Assembly: GCA_036583965.1 (NCBI GenBank) | Contig: JAZBQD010000027.1 | Coordinates: 9,773,187-9,837,186, forward strand | From: Prunella strophiata | Lineage: Eukaryota > Chordata > Aves > Passeriformes > Prunellidae | Length of the DNA stretch: 64,000 nt | Reading direction: 5' to 3' | Shown here: piece by piece, positions 26,681 through 63,931 of the stretch | How positions within the stretch are numbered: the first letter of the stretch is position 1 | How the letters are laid out: every line of letters starts with the position of its first letter | Program-made: the position numbers and the translations under genes | The notes under the pieces: model-generated | The model's input: the letters and a program-made list of their open reading frames with translations, nothing else | Told to the model about the DNA's origin: nothing | The model's database searches: none

Positions 26681-27854
26681 CTCCTTGACGCTTAATCAGA
26701 TTTGAATGTGGTTTTTGGCGTGGCTTTAAAGAGACTGGCAGTGAATAGCTGGTTTTGATGCCATTTATTAAAAACCTCTGGTAGAATTTGTCTCCGAAAG
26801 CCTTTGTAAGAGCTGGCAAACACACAAGGGCTTGATGCAGTTAATGTATTTTAATCTTCACCCCCCCACCCCTTCTCCTTTTCTGTCGCTAATTGTAGGG
26901 CTCTCAGCTGTCTGCTGCCTTCTCCAAGGGGATGGCAGGCTCTGCAGGGACCTGTACATACACAGGCTTAATAAGGTTGCAGTGGCATGGAGAAAAGTGA
27001 GCATCCTCCTCAGGGAGGATGGCTGGGATGGGCAGTGTGAGGTGCCAGGTTTCCACACCGTGTTCTGACAGGGGCACACAAGATTGTCCTGGCCATGTTA
27101 ATTAACCTCCTGGTGCAGTCTCACTCTCTTGAAGGAACAAGGCAGATGAGTGTGAGAAACAAAGATATCCCTTTTCCAGGTGGCTGAGCAAGTGCAGAGT
27201 GTTGGTGTTGAACCCACTCAGCAGCTGGATCATGAGAAGGACTCCCTGAGGCTCCCGTTCAAAGTGAGGTTGATAGGCATCCATCAGTCAGTCTTATCTC
27301 ACTGACTTAGTGCCTCACTTGCTTGGTACATCCATGTTTCTTTGGACCCATGGGACTTTCTGAGTGCATTTCATGTTCCTCACCTGTGTTTGGTACTTCT
27401 GGGGCCTTTTTTTCACACTTTGAGCCTGAAGGCACTGCACCCCCTTTCTGCATGGTGGGAACTGTCAGGAGCACCATAACATTGGTGTGAAGGATTGTGG
27501 AACTTAGGGAACGGTTTTCCCCCAGCTGTGGTTTGAATTGTGCATAGCTCCTGTCCCTGCTCTTTGTTTCCACTGTGTGGAAGAGCTCAGAGCTGTGACC
27601 ATGCCCTGGAGCACTCTACCTGGTTGAGAGACCAAAGTTGGAATTGCTTTGCATTTAGTTTGTGGGTTTTTTTGTCTGCCTCATCAAAGAAAAGCAAACG
27701 TGGTCTTTTTCTACCAGCCCTCACTCATGTGAGTTGCAAATTCAGCGAGAGGGAGGCGTGGATGGAAATGACTCCCAGGAGAGAAACAGTCTGAGATACT
27801 TAAACAAATGGGAACGGAGCAGCTTCGCTCTTCCCCTGAGGGTTTGGCTGTTAA

Positions 27855-56983
<29,129 letters not shown>

Positions 56984-57569
56984 GCCCCGGCTCCTGCCAT
57001 GCTCACTGGCAGGGTCTGGCCGCAGCACGGGGACTCGGGAGAGAAGAAGGAAGGAAAGTGGAGATCAGCTTCCCCCCATCGGCAGAGGCTGCTCTGTTCT
57101 GGTCTTCTGTTTCTTTTTTTTTTTTGTTTGTTTGTTTTCTTTCTTTTTTTTTTTTTTTTTTTCTTTTAGTGTTACTCTTTCTTGGATTTAACCATTTCAC
57201 ACACTGAGAGGATCCAGAGATTCCTTGGGCACAAACCAAAAGGCAACCACGGGGAAAAAGGATGGTTTACTCAGCCCCCTGCCCTCCCTTGCCAATACCA
57301 AAAGCTAACCTGGAAATCTAATACCTCTTTCCTGAAGGACGTGGTCGCTGGAGGGATACGAAGGTTGCAAAGTAAAAAATCTTTAAAATTATGTGGGAAA
57401 TTTAACGAAACAAAACAAAAAAACAAAAAAACAAAAAAAAAAGGAAAAAAAAGCAAGCAAAGAAACCTGCGACACTAGAACCTCATGCATCACCAAAAGC
57501 GATGGCTTTGCAGAGCGCTTCTCCCGCCCGCCCGAGACATGCAAACTCCTCTATTTGTGAAGATACTTC

Positions 57570-57575
57570 AATAAA
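57570..57575 (+). terminator. ZSWIM5: Proximal AATAAA polyadenylation signal of ZSWIM5
   Basis: A canonical AATAAA lies 587 bp after the stop codon. An A-rich tract follows at 57623, so oligo-dT internal priming could imitate a site here. Confidence 0.5.
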
Positions 57576-57760
57576 AACAAGTAAAAGTAACTGTTCTCAG
57601 GGATTGCTTACTAAAAGTAACACAAAAAAAAAAAAAAAAAGCATTTATGATACTGTAAATACTATAGTATATGTGTCAATTATTAAATTGTAAAGTTATA
57701 ATTATTTATAATTCTGTCTTTTATTTGGGGGATACTTGAAATTGTTGTGGGCTGGGGCGA

Positions 57761-57815
57761 TTATTTTTATTATTGCTATTATTATTATTATTGTTATTAT
57801 TATTAAAACTATTAT
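57761..57815. repeat. (TTA)n microsatellite in ZSWIM5 3' UTR
   Basis: Degenerate ATT/TTA repeats, partly interrupted by G and A, lie in an AT-rich 3' UTR block. Confidence 0.75.
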
Positions 57816-57945
57816 TTAAAAAACCCACACAAAACCACAGACAAAAAGAGGAGGAGGCACGCAAACATTTCTCAGGTTCCCATGGCATCGTCAGCAGCAA
57901 GAAGGGTGTGGGGGGGAGGCGAACATCTGCTCAACTCACAGCCCT

Positions 57946-57970
57946 GGGACGGACGGACAGACGGACGGAG
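57946..57970. repeat. (GGAC)n short tandem repeat
   Basis: About six GGAC/AGAC units follow in tandem in the 3' UTR of ZSWIM5. Confidence 0.7.
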
Positions 57971-58463
57971 GAGCAGCAGCCCAGCGCTGGAGGACAGCGA
58001 AGGAAGGAACTCGGGGTGATGCTCACTCGGACACACGCAGATGCTGGCGATGGAGGACTCAGCCCATCGCAGGGCGGGTGCAGGGTGCGAGTGCCTGGGC
58101 GGGCACCAGGGCTGCCGGCTCCGGGGGAGGGAGGGGCAGCCGCGTCACCTTCCTGCACCGTGGTGCAGCCAACGCTCGGCCCTTCCCAGCTCACCCGGCG
58201 CTGGGGGCACGCTCCAGCCCCGGGCCAGTGGCTCTTCAGTTTTGGTTCATTTCTTTGCCAGCAGGTTGGGAGGGCTGGGGGGCCAGGGCCGGTCTGGATG
58301 GTGACTTGTAGTTAGAGAACGTGCGCTAGTTATCTGCTGTCTGGTTTAATTTTTTTGGCAAGTGACTTGTGTCCGCACTCTGGCCAGGAACCCAATTGTA
58401 CTCAGTCTGTGTCGCCACCGAAGTAGCGGTCTTCAACCAGTCTGTTTCTCTCTTTTTTTCCTT

Positions 58464-58466
<3 letters not shown>

Positions 58467-58500
<34 letters not shown>

Positions 58501-58524
58501 GTGCGTGCGTGTATGTGTGTGTGC
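58467..58524. repeat. Poly(T) run of about 32 followed by a GTGC/GT repeat
   Basis: The T run spans about 58467-58498. It passes into GCGTGCGTGCGTGT and GTGTGTG sequence up to 58524. It lies just before the distal polyadenylation signal of ZSWIM5. Its length is error-prone in sequencing. Confidence 0.8.
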
Positions 58525-58547
58525 GACCTCTTCATCTGATGTTTAAT

Positions 58548-58553
58548 AATAAA
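58548..58553 (+). terminator. ZSWIM5: Distal AATAAA polyadenylation signal of ZSWIM5
   Basis: A canonical AATAAA is followed within 30 bp by a C/T-rich stretch. It is the last signal before the intergenic region and the most likely end of the long transcript. Confidence 0.6.
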
Positions 58554-58575
58554 AGGGATGAACGTTACCTCCCGT

Positions 58576-59560
58576 CTCTCCTGCCTTTCTCTGAAGTTGG
58601 GGGGGTCACCACACTTGTGCAGAGCAGTGTTGCAGTCCCCTGTGGTAGCCAGCTCCTGTGCCCCAAAGAGGGGGACAGAGCAGGGACAAGGCACCCCAGT
58701 TGCTTCTGGGTGCAACTTCCTGCCATGTACAATGTTAGCAGGTCCTTGCCCATGCTGGAGACACCGCCCTATCCATGCCAGCTAGACCAGCGTTTCTCCA
58801 TGTCTTCAGCTGTCCTGCTGCCAACCTGGACCACAGTGAGTGTGCTGCAGTGTGGAATGGGGTGGCAAGGCGTTGTAACTCAGGGTTCCTGGGCTGCTTT
58901 TTACAGGGTTTGCTGAGCCCCAGGCAAGCTTGGCCCTGAGGGTCAGAGGAGATGGGAGGTGTGCATGGGGGAACACTGTAGGACCAGGGGGATAGTCCTA
59001 AAGAGGCTTTGGGAGCTGGAGGAGGAGGGCCACGGTGCCTCTGTTACCATCAAAGCCAGTGTGGGAGGGTGCTGGTGGTGCTGTGTCAGAGGGTCTCCTT
59101 GCACTTTGCCAGCTGTTTCCCAGGTGAGTCCTGCTGGCTCTCCTAGCCCCTTGAGACTATCCTGGGTTGAGGACACATTGCCCATTTCAACCTGAGCAGG
59201 ACTGTGGGACAGCTCATGCTGAGCCTCTGCCCGTGGTGGGCTGTGAGCCCCAAGCTCCCAGGCTGTGACCCTGCCAGCCTCGGGCAGCCCACCTTCCCTA
59301 GCAGGGCTGAGCACATCCATCCTCAGGAGATGCCTGTTGTGCCCTGGGCTCACATCCTCTGTTGCAAGCATGGACACTGCATCCTGGCAGGGAGAGGCAT
59401 CCTCCACAATTTGCTGCCATCCCCGTTTCCCCATTGTGACCTGCAGGATGGGGTTCAGGGCCCCCCCTCACCACACAGGCTCCTCTAGGCAGCCTGCCAT
59501 GACCCCATCTCCTTCAGAGCCATCCAGTTCCCCATCCCCCCAGCCAGAGCCACACGGCTG
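58576..59560. other. Intergenic region between convergent ZSWIM5 and UROD
   Basis: About 1 kb between the inferred 3' ends of the two genes. No gene, repeat or RNA was recognised. Frames of up to about 163 codons occur by chance in this GC-rich DNA. Confidence 0.7.
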
Positions 59561-59578
59561 CTGCAGAGAAAGTCCTGG

Positions 59579-59584
59579 TTTAAT
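59579..59584 (-). terminator. UROD: ATTAAA polyadenylation signal of UROD
   Basis: On the minus strand ATTAAA lies 83 bp after the UROD stop codon. The short 3' UTR fits the compact gene. ATTAAA is the commonest variant of the canonical signal. Confidence 0.7.
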
Positions 59585-59666
59585 GCTGCAGCCCAGCCTA
59601 GAGTGAGCCCTGTGACAACACGGGTGACTGTGCCCAAACCAGAGTCCTGTCCCCAAGGCCCCAGGC

Positions 59667-59831
59667 TCAGCTGTGCTTGTTGATATGACGGGAATGAGCA
59701 TGCACAGCTTCCACAAAGGCACCCACGTGTTCAGGGTTCATGTCAGGGTAGAGGCCATGGCCCAGGTTGGCAATATAGCGTTGGGTCCCAAAACTCTCCA
59801 GCATCTTCTTCACCAGCTCGCCAATCTTCTC
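59667..59831 (-). CDS. UROD: UROD exon 10 with stop codon
   Basis: The acceptor is ccatacctacag. The 165 bp to the TGA at 59669-59667 encode [20 protein letters not shown], then [20 protein letters not shown], including the active-site histidine (human His339), and the tail [10 protein letters not shown]. Confidence 0.97.
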   Translation of the reverse strand, partial: EKIGELVKKMLESFGTQRYIANLGHGLYPDMNPEHVGAFVEAVHAHSRHINKHS

Positions 59832-62800
59832 CTGTAGGTATGGTAGGAAACCATGTGTCAGACCAATCCAGCTCAGGGTATTTCACCCCCACCAATCCCC
59901 CTCAGCTAGCCTGGGGGGATGCTGGGACATAAGCCAGTGCTGCAGGTGGGGAAGCTGAGGCAGAAGACCTTTAACACAGGCTAGAAGTAGCCCTAGTTGC
60001 TGGCACTAGCCATGGCTCACCTTGGGTGCATAGAGAGCACACGGATCCAGGTTCCCTTGCAGGGTGACACCTTTTCCTATCTGTGCACTGCAGCAGGGAG
60101 GAAGCAGGTGAGTTGCTGCATGTGGTACAGAGGCTGAGGGCAGCCAGGTGCCTGCAGCCCCCTACCACAGGACACCCAGGACCCCTCAGCGCACCCTTCA
60201 GAAGCTGTAGCATGGTGGCCCAACTATCCCCACCTTTGGAGCAGCAATGTCCAGGCCTGGGATGTTCAGGGCAGACAAGGAGGTCAGAGTACCTGGTCTG
60301 GGATCCTGCCCAGACACCTGAGCCCTGAGTCAGACTCTTACCGAGCTTCTTGGGGCCGGATGGTCCAGTCGAGACCAACGACCTCGTAACCAGCACGGGC
60401 CAGGTCGCGCAGGGCGTAGTGTGCATCCTTGGCAAAGATGATCTGGGGAGGGAGGAGATGGGCAGCAACTGCTGTGGCTCAGACCCCTCTCCAAAGGCTG
60501 GACTGAGGGAAGCAGGTACCAGGGGATGCACCCCTCTCCAGCAGCCCCCAGATGTCAGGGTCAGTCCAGGCAGCCCTAACTCACCATGGGCACCACGGGC
60601 AGTGCCTCCTCCTTTAGCTTGCTCTTGACAGCCTGGGCAATGTCCCGGATGTAAGGCAGGGCAAAGTCCTGAAACAGCTCTGGGCCCAGGTGCCCTGCAT
60701 GGGACTCAAACACCTGAAGCGCCTGCCAGGGACACAGAATCCTTTAGGCTGGAAAAGACCTTTAAGATTATTGAGTCTAACAACGCAGCACTGCCAAATC
60801 CACCAGTAAAGCATGTCCCCAGGTGCCACATCAAATACCTCTGGGGATGGCAACTCAACCATGGGACTGGGAGAGCAGCACCTCAGTCCCTCCTCCTCCT
60901 TCCAGATTGCTGGACCCTCTCTGCTCCCTATCCCCAGACCCTGCCTTCTTTCTTGGCCCCCTCCCCACTGCCCCAGGACACACCTGCGCTCCAGCAGCCA
61001 CCTGCCCCACCAGGTAGTCAATGATGACGTCAGCCAGCAGGCGTAGCAGACGGTGGCTTGCCTCGGGGTGACGGTAGAGCCAGCTCTTGGCCTTGGCCAT
61101 TGTAGTGGAGCCACCACCTTCAATCATGTAGGACATGAGCGTCCACTGTGGGGAGGAGTGAAGTGAGGAGAGTGATGAAGGTGAAAGAAGACACGAAGTC
61201 CCAGTCGCATGTGCTGAAGGTAGGAACCTGTGAGCACCCCAGAGCCTGGGGCACAGCTGCTCCTGCACTGAATGCCCCCTGCTATGTACCCATGTAGCAC
61301 CCACAGCTGGGGGTGCCATAGCTGGTCTCATCCCAAAAGAGCAGAGGAGCCCATCAGGGAAACCCACACAGAGGAGCCATGCCACTTACTGGTGCCCCCG
61401 AGAAGCCGATGAGGGGCACCTTGCCCTCCAGGCTGTGTCGTGTCAGTGTGATGGCCTGGAAGACGTAACCTAACTCTGCGGTGACATCCACCTTCTGTCT
61501 CAGCTTCAGCAGATCCTCCACCTCCTTCAGGGGCTCTGTGAACGTGGGTCCTTTGCCAGGGACCATGACAACCTCCATGCCCAGCGCCTGGGAACAGGGG
61601 AGAATGGAGAAGCAGGAATGGAGCAGCCCTGAATTCTGCCCTGTTACCAGCTGCTGTTCCCTGTGGCATTGGCCATGGCTCTTACCTGGGGCACCACCAA
61701 GATGTCAGAGAAGATGATGGCAGCATCCAGGGGGAATCGTCTTAGTGGCTGCACAGAGGAAGAGGCAATGTCAGTGAGGGGTTAGTGACTCCCTCCCCAT
61801 GGAGGACCTGGTCAAGTACATGAGGCAGTGGAGTCCCCAAGGGCTGCACAAGTTACTGAGGCCATCCAGGATGGCCAGAACCAAGGTTTCTCCCCATCCC
61901 CACCTGGGCAGAGAGAGAGGGACACACAGACCCCTGACTGATGCTCACCTGCAGCGTCAGCTCACAGCACAATTTGGGGCTCCGGCAAGTGGCAAAGAAA
62001 TCCTGTGACGCCCGTGTCTCCCGAAACTCTACAAGGGACCACCACAAATGTTATCGGGCGCTTGCTGAGACCCCCTCGCTGCCCCCCGCACGCCTCCACC
62101 GCTCACCGGGCAGGTACCGCCCCGCCTGCCGCATGCACCACACCGGGGTGTGCTCCGTCTCCTCCCCGCGCGCCGCCCGCAGGAACGTGTCATTCTTCAG
62201 CTTGGGGAAGCCTTTGGGGCTGCGGAGCAAAGAGCAGGTACAGCGTGTCACCCACGAGGGGTCTGGGTGCCCTGCCAGTCCCCCACGACTGGCGCAGAGG
62301 GTGCCAGAGTAAGCGGCTCGTCCCCACCCCCTGACCGCCGAAGAGGCTTGCGCCCAGCTGTGACAAATGTGATAAATTCTCCCCACCACAGCCCAGGACT
62401 TCTTTCTGCTGAGGACCGCGGGGCCCCTGGGAGAGAGGCGATGCGCTGCCCAGGGCCCGCGAGATTAAGTTATCGGGGCCACCAGTTGCTCCCGCCTGGA
62501 GAGATTTGGGACGAGCGGGGCGCGGGGCGGGCAGTCCCGCATTCCCCCCCGTCTGTGCCAGGCCACGCGTCCCCAGCCTCCCCGTCCCCAACCTCCCCGC
62601 TGTGGGGCTGCTGGAGCCCGGCCTGCACCGGCGAGGGGGACCCCGGAAACCGCGGGGCCTTTGGGAACAAAGTCCCCAAAACCTCCATTTGGGACCAGGG
62701 ACTTAACTAGTACACCAGCGGCCCTGCTGATCCCCCACAGTGCAGGATCACCTACATCCCTCCCCGCCCGGAGCCCCTCCAGTGACCCAGTACCGCACTC

Positions 62801-63053
62801 TTGTGCCAGCACCACATAGTCCCAAGGCCACTCCAGTGCCTCGGCGGTGTCCCCAGAGGCACACCAGTGTCCCCCGTACAGGATCTCCGCGAAAGCACTA
62901 TCCCCAGTGCTCCCACAGTGCCAGAGCGCCGTTCCCAGAGGCACACCAGTATCCCCCGTACAGACGCCGAAACATGGCCCCGTTACCACACTAGGAAGGG
63001 ACGCAGGCCTGCCCGGTCCCGGTTACTCACAGGAGCCGCTCGCCACCCTCCAT
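59667..63053 (-). CDS. UROD: UROD, uroporphyrinogen decarboxylase (complete, 10 exons)
   Basis: UROD is the cytosolic homodimeric enzyme of haem synthesis that removes four acetate carboxyl groups from uroporphyrinogen III to give coproporphyrinogen III, without a cofactor. All ten exons fit in phase and give 1110 bp, 369 residues plus stop (human 367). Both family signatures are present: [11 protein letters not shown] (residues 33-43) and GFSGAPWTLMSYM in exons 5-6. The residues matching human Arg37, Arg41, Asp86, Tyr164, Ser219 and His339 are kept (Arg38, Arg42, Asp87, Tyr165, Ser220 and His340 here). The start is the ATG at 63053, in a good context (AGCATGG), with a short N-terminus similar to the mammalian one. 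The gene spans only 3.4 kb. It converges on ZSWIM5 and shares its promoter region with HECTD3. A CR1 remnant fills most of intron 6. No break was seen. Confidence 0.97.
60021..60087 (-). CDS. UROD: UROD exon 9
   Basis: The acceptor is ccctgctgcag and the donor is gtgagc. The 67 bp open with the third base of an Arg codon and encode [20 protein letters not shown] then PK. A nearer AG (acagatag, six codons inside) was rejected because it breaks the frame. Confidence 0.95.
60342..60442 (-). CDS. UROD: UROD exon 8
   Basis: The acceptor is cctccccag and the donor is gtaaga. The 101 bp encode [20 protein letters not shown], then [13 protein letters not shown], and leave two bases for the next Arg. 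Confidence 0.96.
60585..60722 (-). CDS. UROD: UROD exon 7
   Basis: The acceptor is gtccctggcag and the donor is gtgagt. The 138 bp, 46 codons, encode [20 protein letters not shown], with the serine matching human Ser219, through ALPVVPM. The upstream pyrimidine and branch-point region lies in CR1-derived sequence. Confidence 0.97.
60732..60875 (-). mobile_element. CR1 3'-end fragment in UROD intron 6
   Basis: On the + strand the sequence reads acagaatcctttaggctgg, then aaaagacctttaagatt and gcactgccaaa...catgtcccc...gtgccacatc, the reverse complement of the CR1 3' end. The element is therefore oriented with UROD. Its 3' end lies about 10 bp from the exon 7 acceptor, and similarity fades near 60875. 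It makes up more than half of the 261-bp intron. Confidence 0.88.
60984..61145 (-). CDS. UROD: UROD exon 6
   Basis: The acceptor is ctccccacag and the donor is gtgtgt. The 162 bp, 54 codons, open with [20 protein letters not shown], including the active-site tyrosine (human Tyr164), and end in [11 protein letters not shown]. Confidence 0.97.
61390..61587 (-). CDS. UROD: UROD exon 5
   Basis: The acceptor is gttcccag and the donor is gtaagt. The 198 bp, 66 codons, encode [20 protein letters not shown], then [20 protein letters not shown] and LIGFSGAP, the first half of the second family signature. Confidence 0.97.
61686..61748 (-). CDS. UROD: UROD exon 4
   Basis: The acceptor is ctgtgcag and the donor is gtaaga. 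The 63 bp, 21 codons in phase 0, encode [20 protein letters not shown] then Q. The Asp of FSD is the catalytic aspartate (human Asp86). Confidence 0.97.
61949..62028 (-). CDS. UROD: UROD exon 3
   Basis: The acceptor is cccttgtag and the donor is gtgagc. The 80 bp encode [20 protein letters not shown] and CCELTLQ. Confidence 0.96.
62107..62219 (-). CDS. UROD: UROD exon 2
   Basis: The acceptor is ctccgcag and the donor is gtgagc. The 113 bp contain [20 protein letters not shown] and the signature [13 protein letters not shown], with the substrate-binding arginines. Confidence 0.96.
62220..63030 (-). other. UROD: UROD intron 1, GC-rich, with a degenerate tandem duplication
   Basis: An 811-bp intron, the longest in the gene and partly inside the CpG island. 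It contains an imperfect repeat with an offset of 82 bp (separate entry). Long open frames here result from the GC-rich composition. Confidence 0.8.
62829..62985. repeat. Degenerate 82-bp tandem duplication in UROD intron 1
   Basis: The block at 62850-62883 (cccagaggcacaccagt, then cccccgtacag) recurs at 62932-62965 with few changes. The sequence between and around them is similar but weaker (cagtgcc repeated). Two units with an 82-bp offset are visible; a more decayed copy may precede them. Confidence 0.7.
63031..63053 (-). CDS. UROD: UROD exon 1 (coding part)
   Basis: The ATG is at 63053-63051 and the donor gtgagt follows at 63030. The 23 coding bases give MEGGERL plus two bases of Leu8, completed by exon 2. 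The very short first coding exon matches the mammalian gene. Confidence 0.9.
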
Positions 63054-63375
63054 GCTCCTGAGCCGCTCCCCGGCCTCTCCGTTGCTTCCCGACGCGGCGC
63101 GCTCCGCCCCGTCCCGCCCCCGTCCCGCCCCATCGGCGCCGCCATCTGGACGTAGTCCCGCCCCTCCTCCCGCCGCCATCCTGCCCCGCGCCCCGCCCGC
63201 CTTCCCGCCCCTCCGTACGCTGCCATCTTGCCCCGCTCCTTGCTCGTCTGTACGTGGCACGGGCGCCGCCATCTTGCTCTACGTCCGCCCCGCCGGGCGC
63301 CGCCATCTTGCCTGTCGGCGGGCGGGGTTCGCCGTAAACCGGAGCGGCCGCGGAGCCGGTGCCCGGAGGAGCGCG
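63054..63375. promoter_or_regulatory. Bidirectional CpG-island promoter of UROD and HECTD3
   Basis: The two start codons lie head to head, 322 bp apart. The interval is very rich in G+C and CpG, and no TATA box was seen. It holds several GC boxes (CCGCCC cores at about 63102-63133, 63155-63167 and 63188-63213), fit for Sp1/KLF factors, and five YY1-like motifs. The CpG-rich region reaches from about 62050 past the window end. Transcription start sites cannot be placed exactly. Confidence 0.85.
63138..63310. promoter_or_regulatory. Array of five YY1-like motifs (GCCGCCATCTTG)
   Basis: Copies lie at 63138-63149 (ends in CTGG), 63172-63183 (ends in CCTG), 63219-63230 (GCTGCCATCTTG), 63265-63276 and 63299-63310 (both exact). 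All have the same orientation; the start-to-start distances are 34, 47, 46 and 34 bp. The reverse complement CAAGATGGCGGC is the known YY1 consensus. The last two copies sit in a 17-bp exact repeat (63261-63277 and 63295-63311). On the UROD strand each motif contains an ATG, so the site of UROD transcription start decides whether these become upstream start codons. Confidence 0.75.
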
Positions 63376-63702
63376 ATGAAGGCGGGCGGGGAGGCGCCGC
63401 ACCAGGTGCTGGGCCGGCTGCGGTTCCTGCTGCAGTGCAGCGAGTGCTTCCGCCGCGCCCGGGCGCTGCCCGCCGCGCTCTGCTACGTGCCGCGGGAGGT
63501 GCAGTACAAGATCTGCAAGGACCCCTCGGCCGCCGCGGCCGCCGCCGCCCGCAGCCTGCTCAGCGTGTGGGACAGCCCGGGGCCGGCGCGGGGCGGCAAG
63601 CGGGCGGCGCGGGCCACGATCGAGGTGCGGAAGGGCGGCTGCCTGCGCGCCACCGGCGAGGAGTACTGCAACAGCGCCGGGCTCTGGGTCAAGCTCAGCA
63701 AG
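63376..63702 (+). CDS. HECTD3: HECTD3 exon 1
   Basis: The 327 bp, 109 codons, close in phase 0 at the donor gtaacg. An alanine tract of seven residues (GCC/GCG codons around 63529-63549) follows the conserved KDPS. The mammalian protein has no such tract here, so it may vary between birds. Confidence 0.92.
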
Positions 63703-63931
63703 GTAACGCGGGTGCGGCGGCCCGCGAAGGGCCCGGCCCGGCCTCGCCTGACCGCCCGCTGTCCCCACAGGAGCAGCTGGAGGAGTACCGGAGCGGCTGC
63801 GATCTCGAGGAGGGCTGGGTGCTGGTGTGCAAGCATGCCGACGGCGGGGACCGGCTGGTGCCCGTGGAGTCCACGGAGCGGATCCAGCGGCAGCAGCAGC
63901 TGTTCGGGGTGGATTACAAACCCGTCATCAG
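63376..63931 (+). CDS. HECTD3: HECTD3, HECT-domain E3 ubiquitin ligase (5' end only, exons 1-2)
   Basis: HECTD3 is a cytosolic HECT-type ubiquitin ligase of about 860 residues. Only its N-terminus is inside the window, ahead of the DOC/APC10-like domain and the catalytic HECT domain. Seen: exon 1 with [20 protein letters not shown] and GLWVKLSK; exon 2 with [13 protein letters not shown] and [17 protein letters not shown]. These match the family well. The start codon at 63376 follows a G at -3 and gives an N-terminus like the mammalian one in length but not in sequence, so the first 10-15 residues are less sure. It is transcribed away from UROD out of the shared CpG island. The gene continues past the window end. 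Confidence 0.93.
63771..63931 (+). CDS. HECTD3: HECTD3 exon 2
   Basis: The acceptor is tgtccccacag and the donor is gtgcgg. The 161 bp open in phase 0 and close in phase 2. It encodes [20 protein letters not shown] through the strongly conserved [15 protein letters not shown]. The rest of the gene is outside. Confidence 0.94.

Larger units (their letters stand above)
56984..58575 (+). other. ZSWIM5: ZSWIM5 3' UTR with homopolymer and simple-repeat tracts
   Basis: After the stop come T-rich (57109-57168) and A-rich (57406-57452, 57623-57640) tracts, an AT-rich block around 57640-57815 containing a TTA repeat, a GGAC repeat (57946-57970), and a long T run followed by GT repeats (58467-58524). 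Two AATAAA signals are present, at 57570-57575 and 58548-58553, allowing a short (about 0.6 kb) and a long (about 1.6 kb) 3' UTR. The end is inferred from the distal signal. Confidence 0.65.

Noticed and set aside
60071..60081. Acceptor cagatag as the start of UROD exon 9
   Set aside because: It would leave the frame broken and drop residues; the acceptor ctgctgcag at 60088 keeps the phase and length of the family.
62983..63768. Minus-strand frame of 261 codons across the UROD/HECTD3 promoter and HECTD3 exon 1
   Set aside because: It is composition-driven in a CpG island and overlaps a real exon on the other strand; no domain is recognised.
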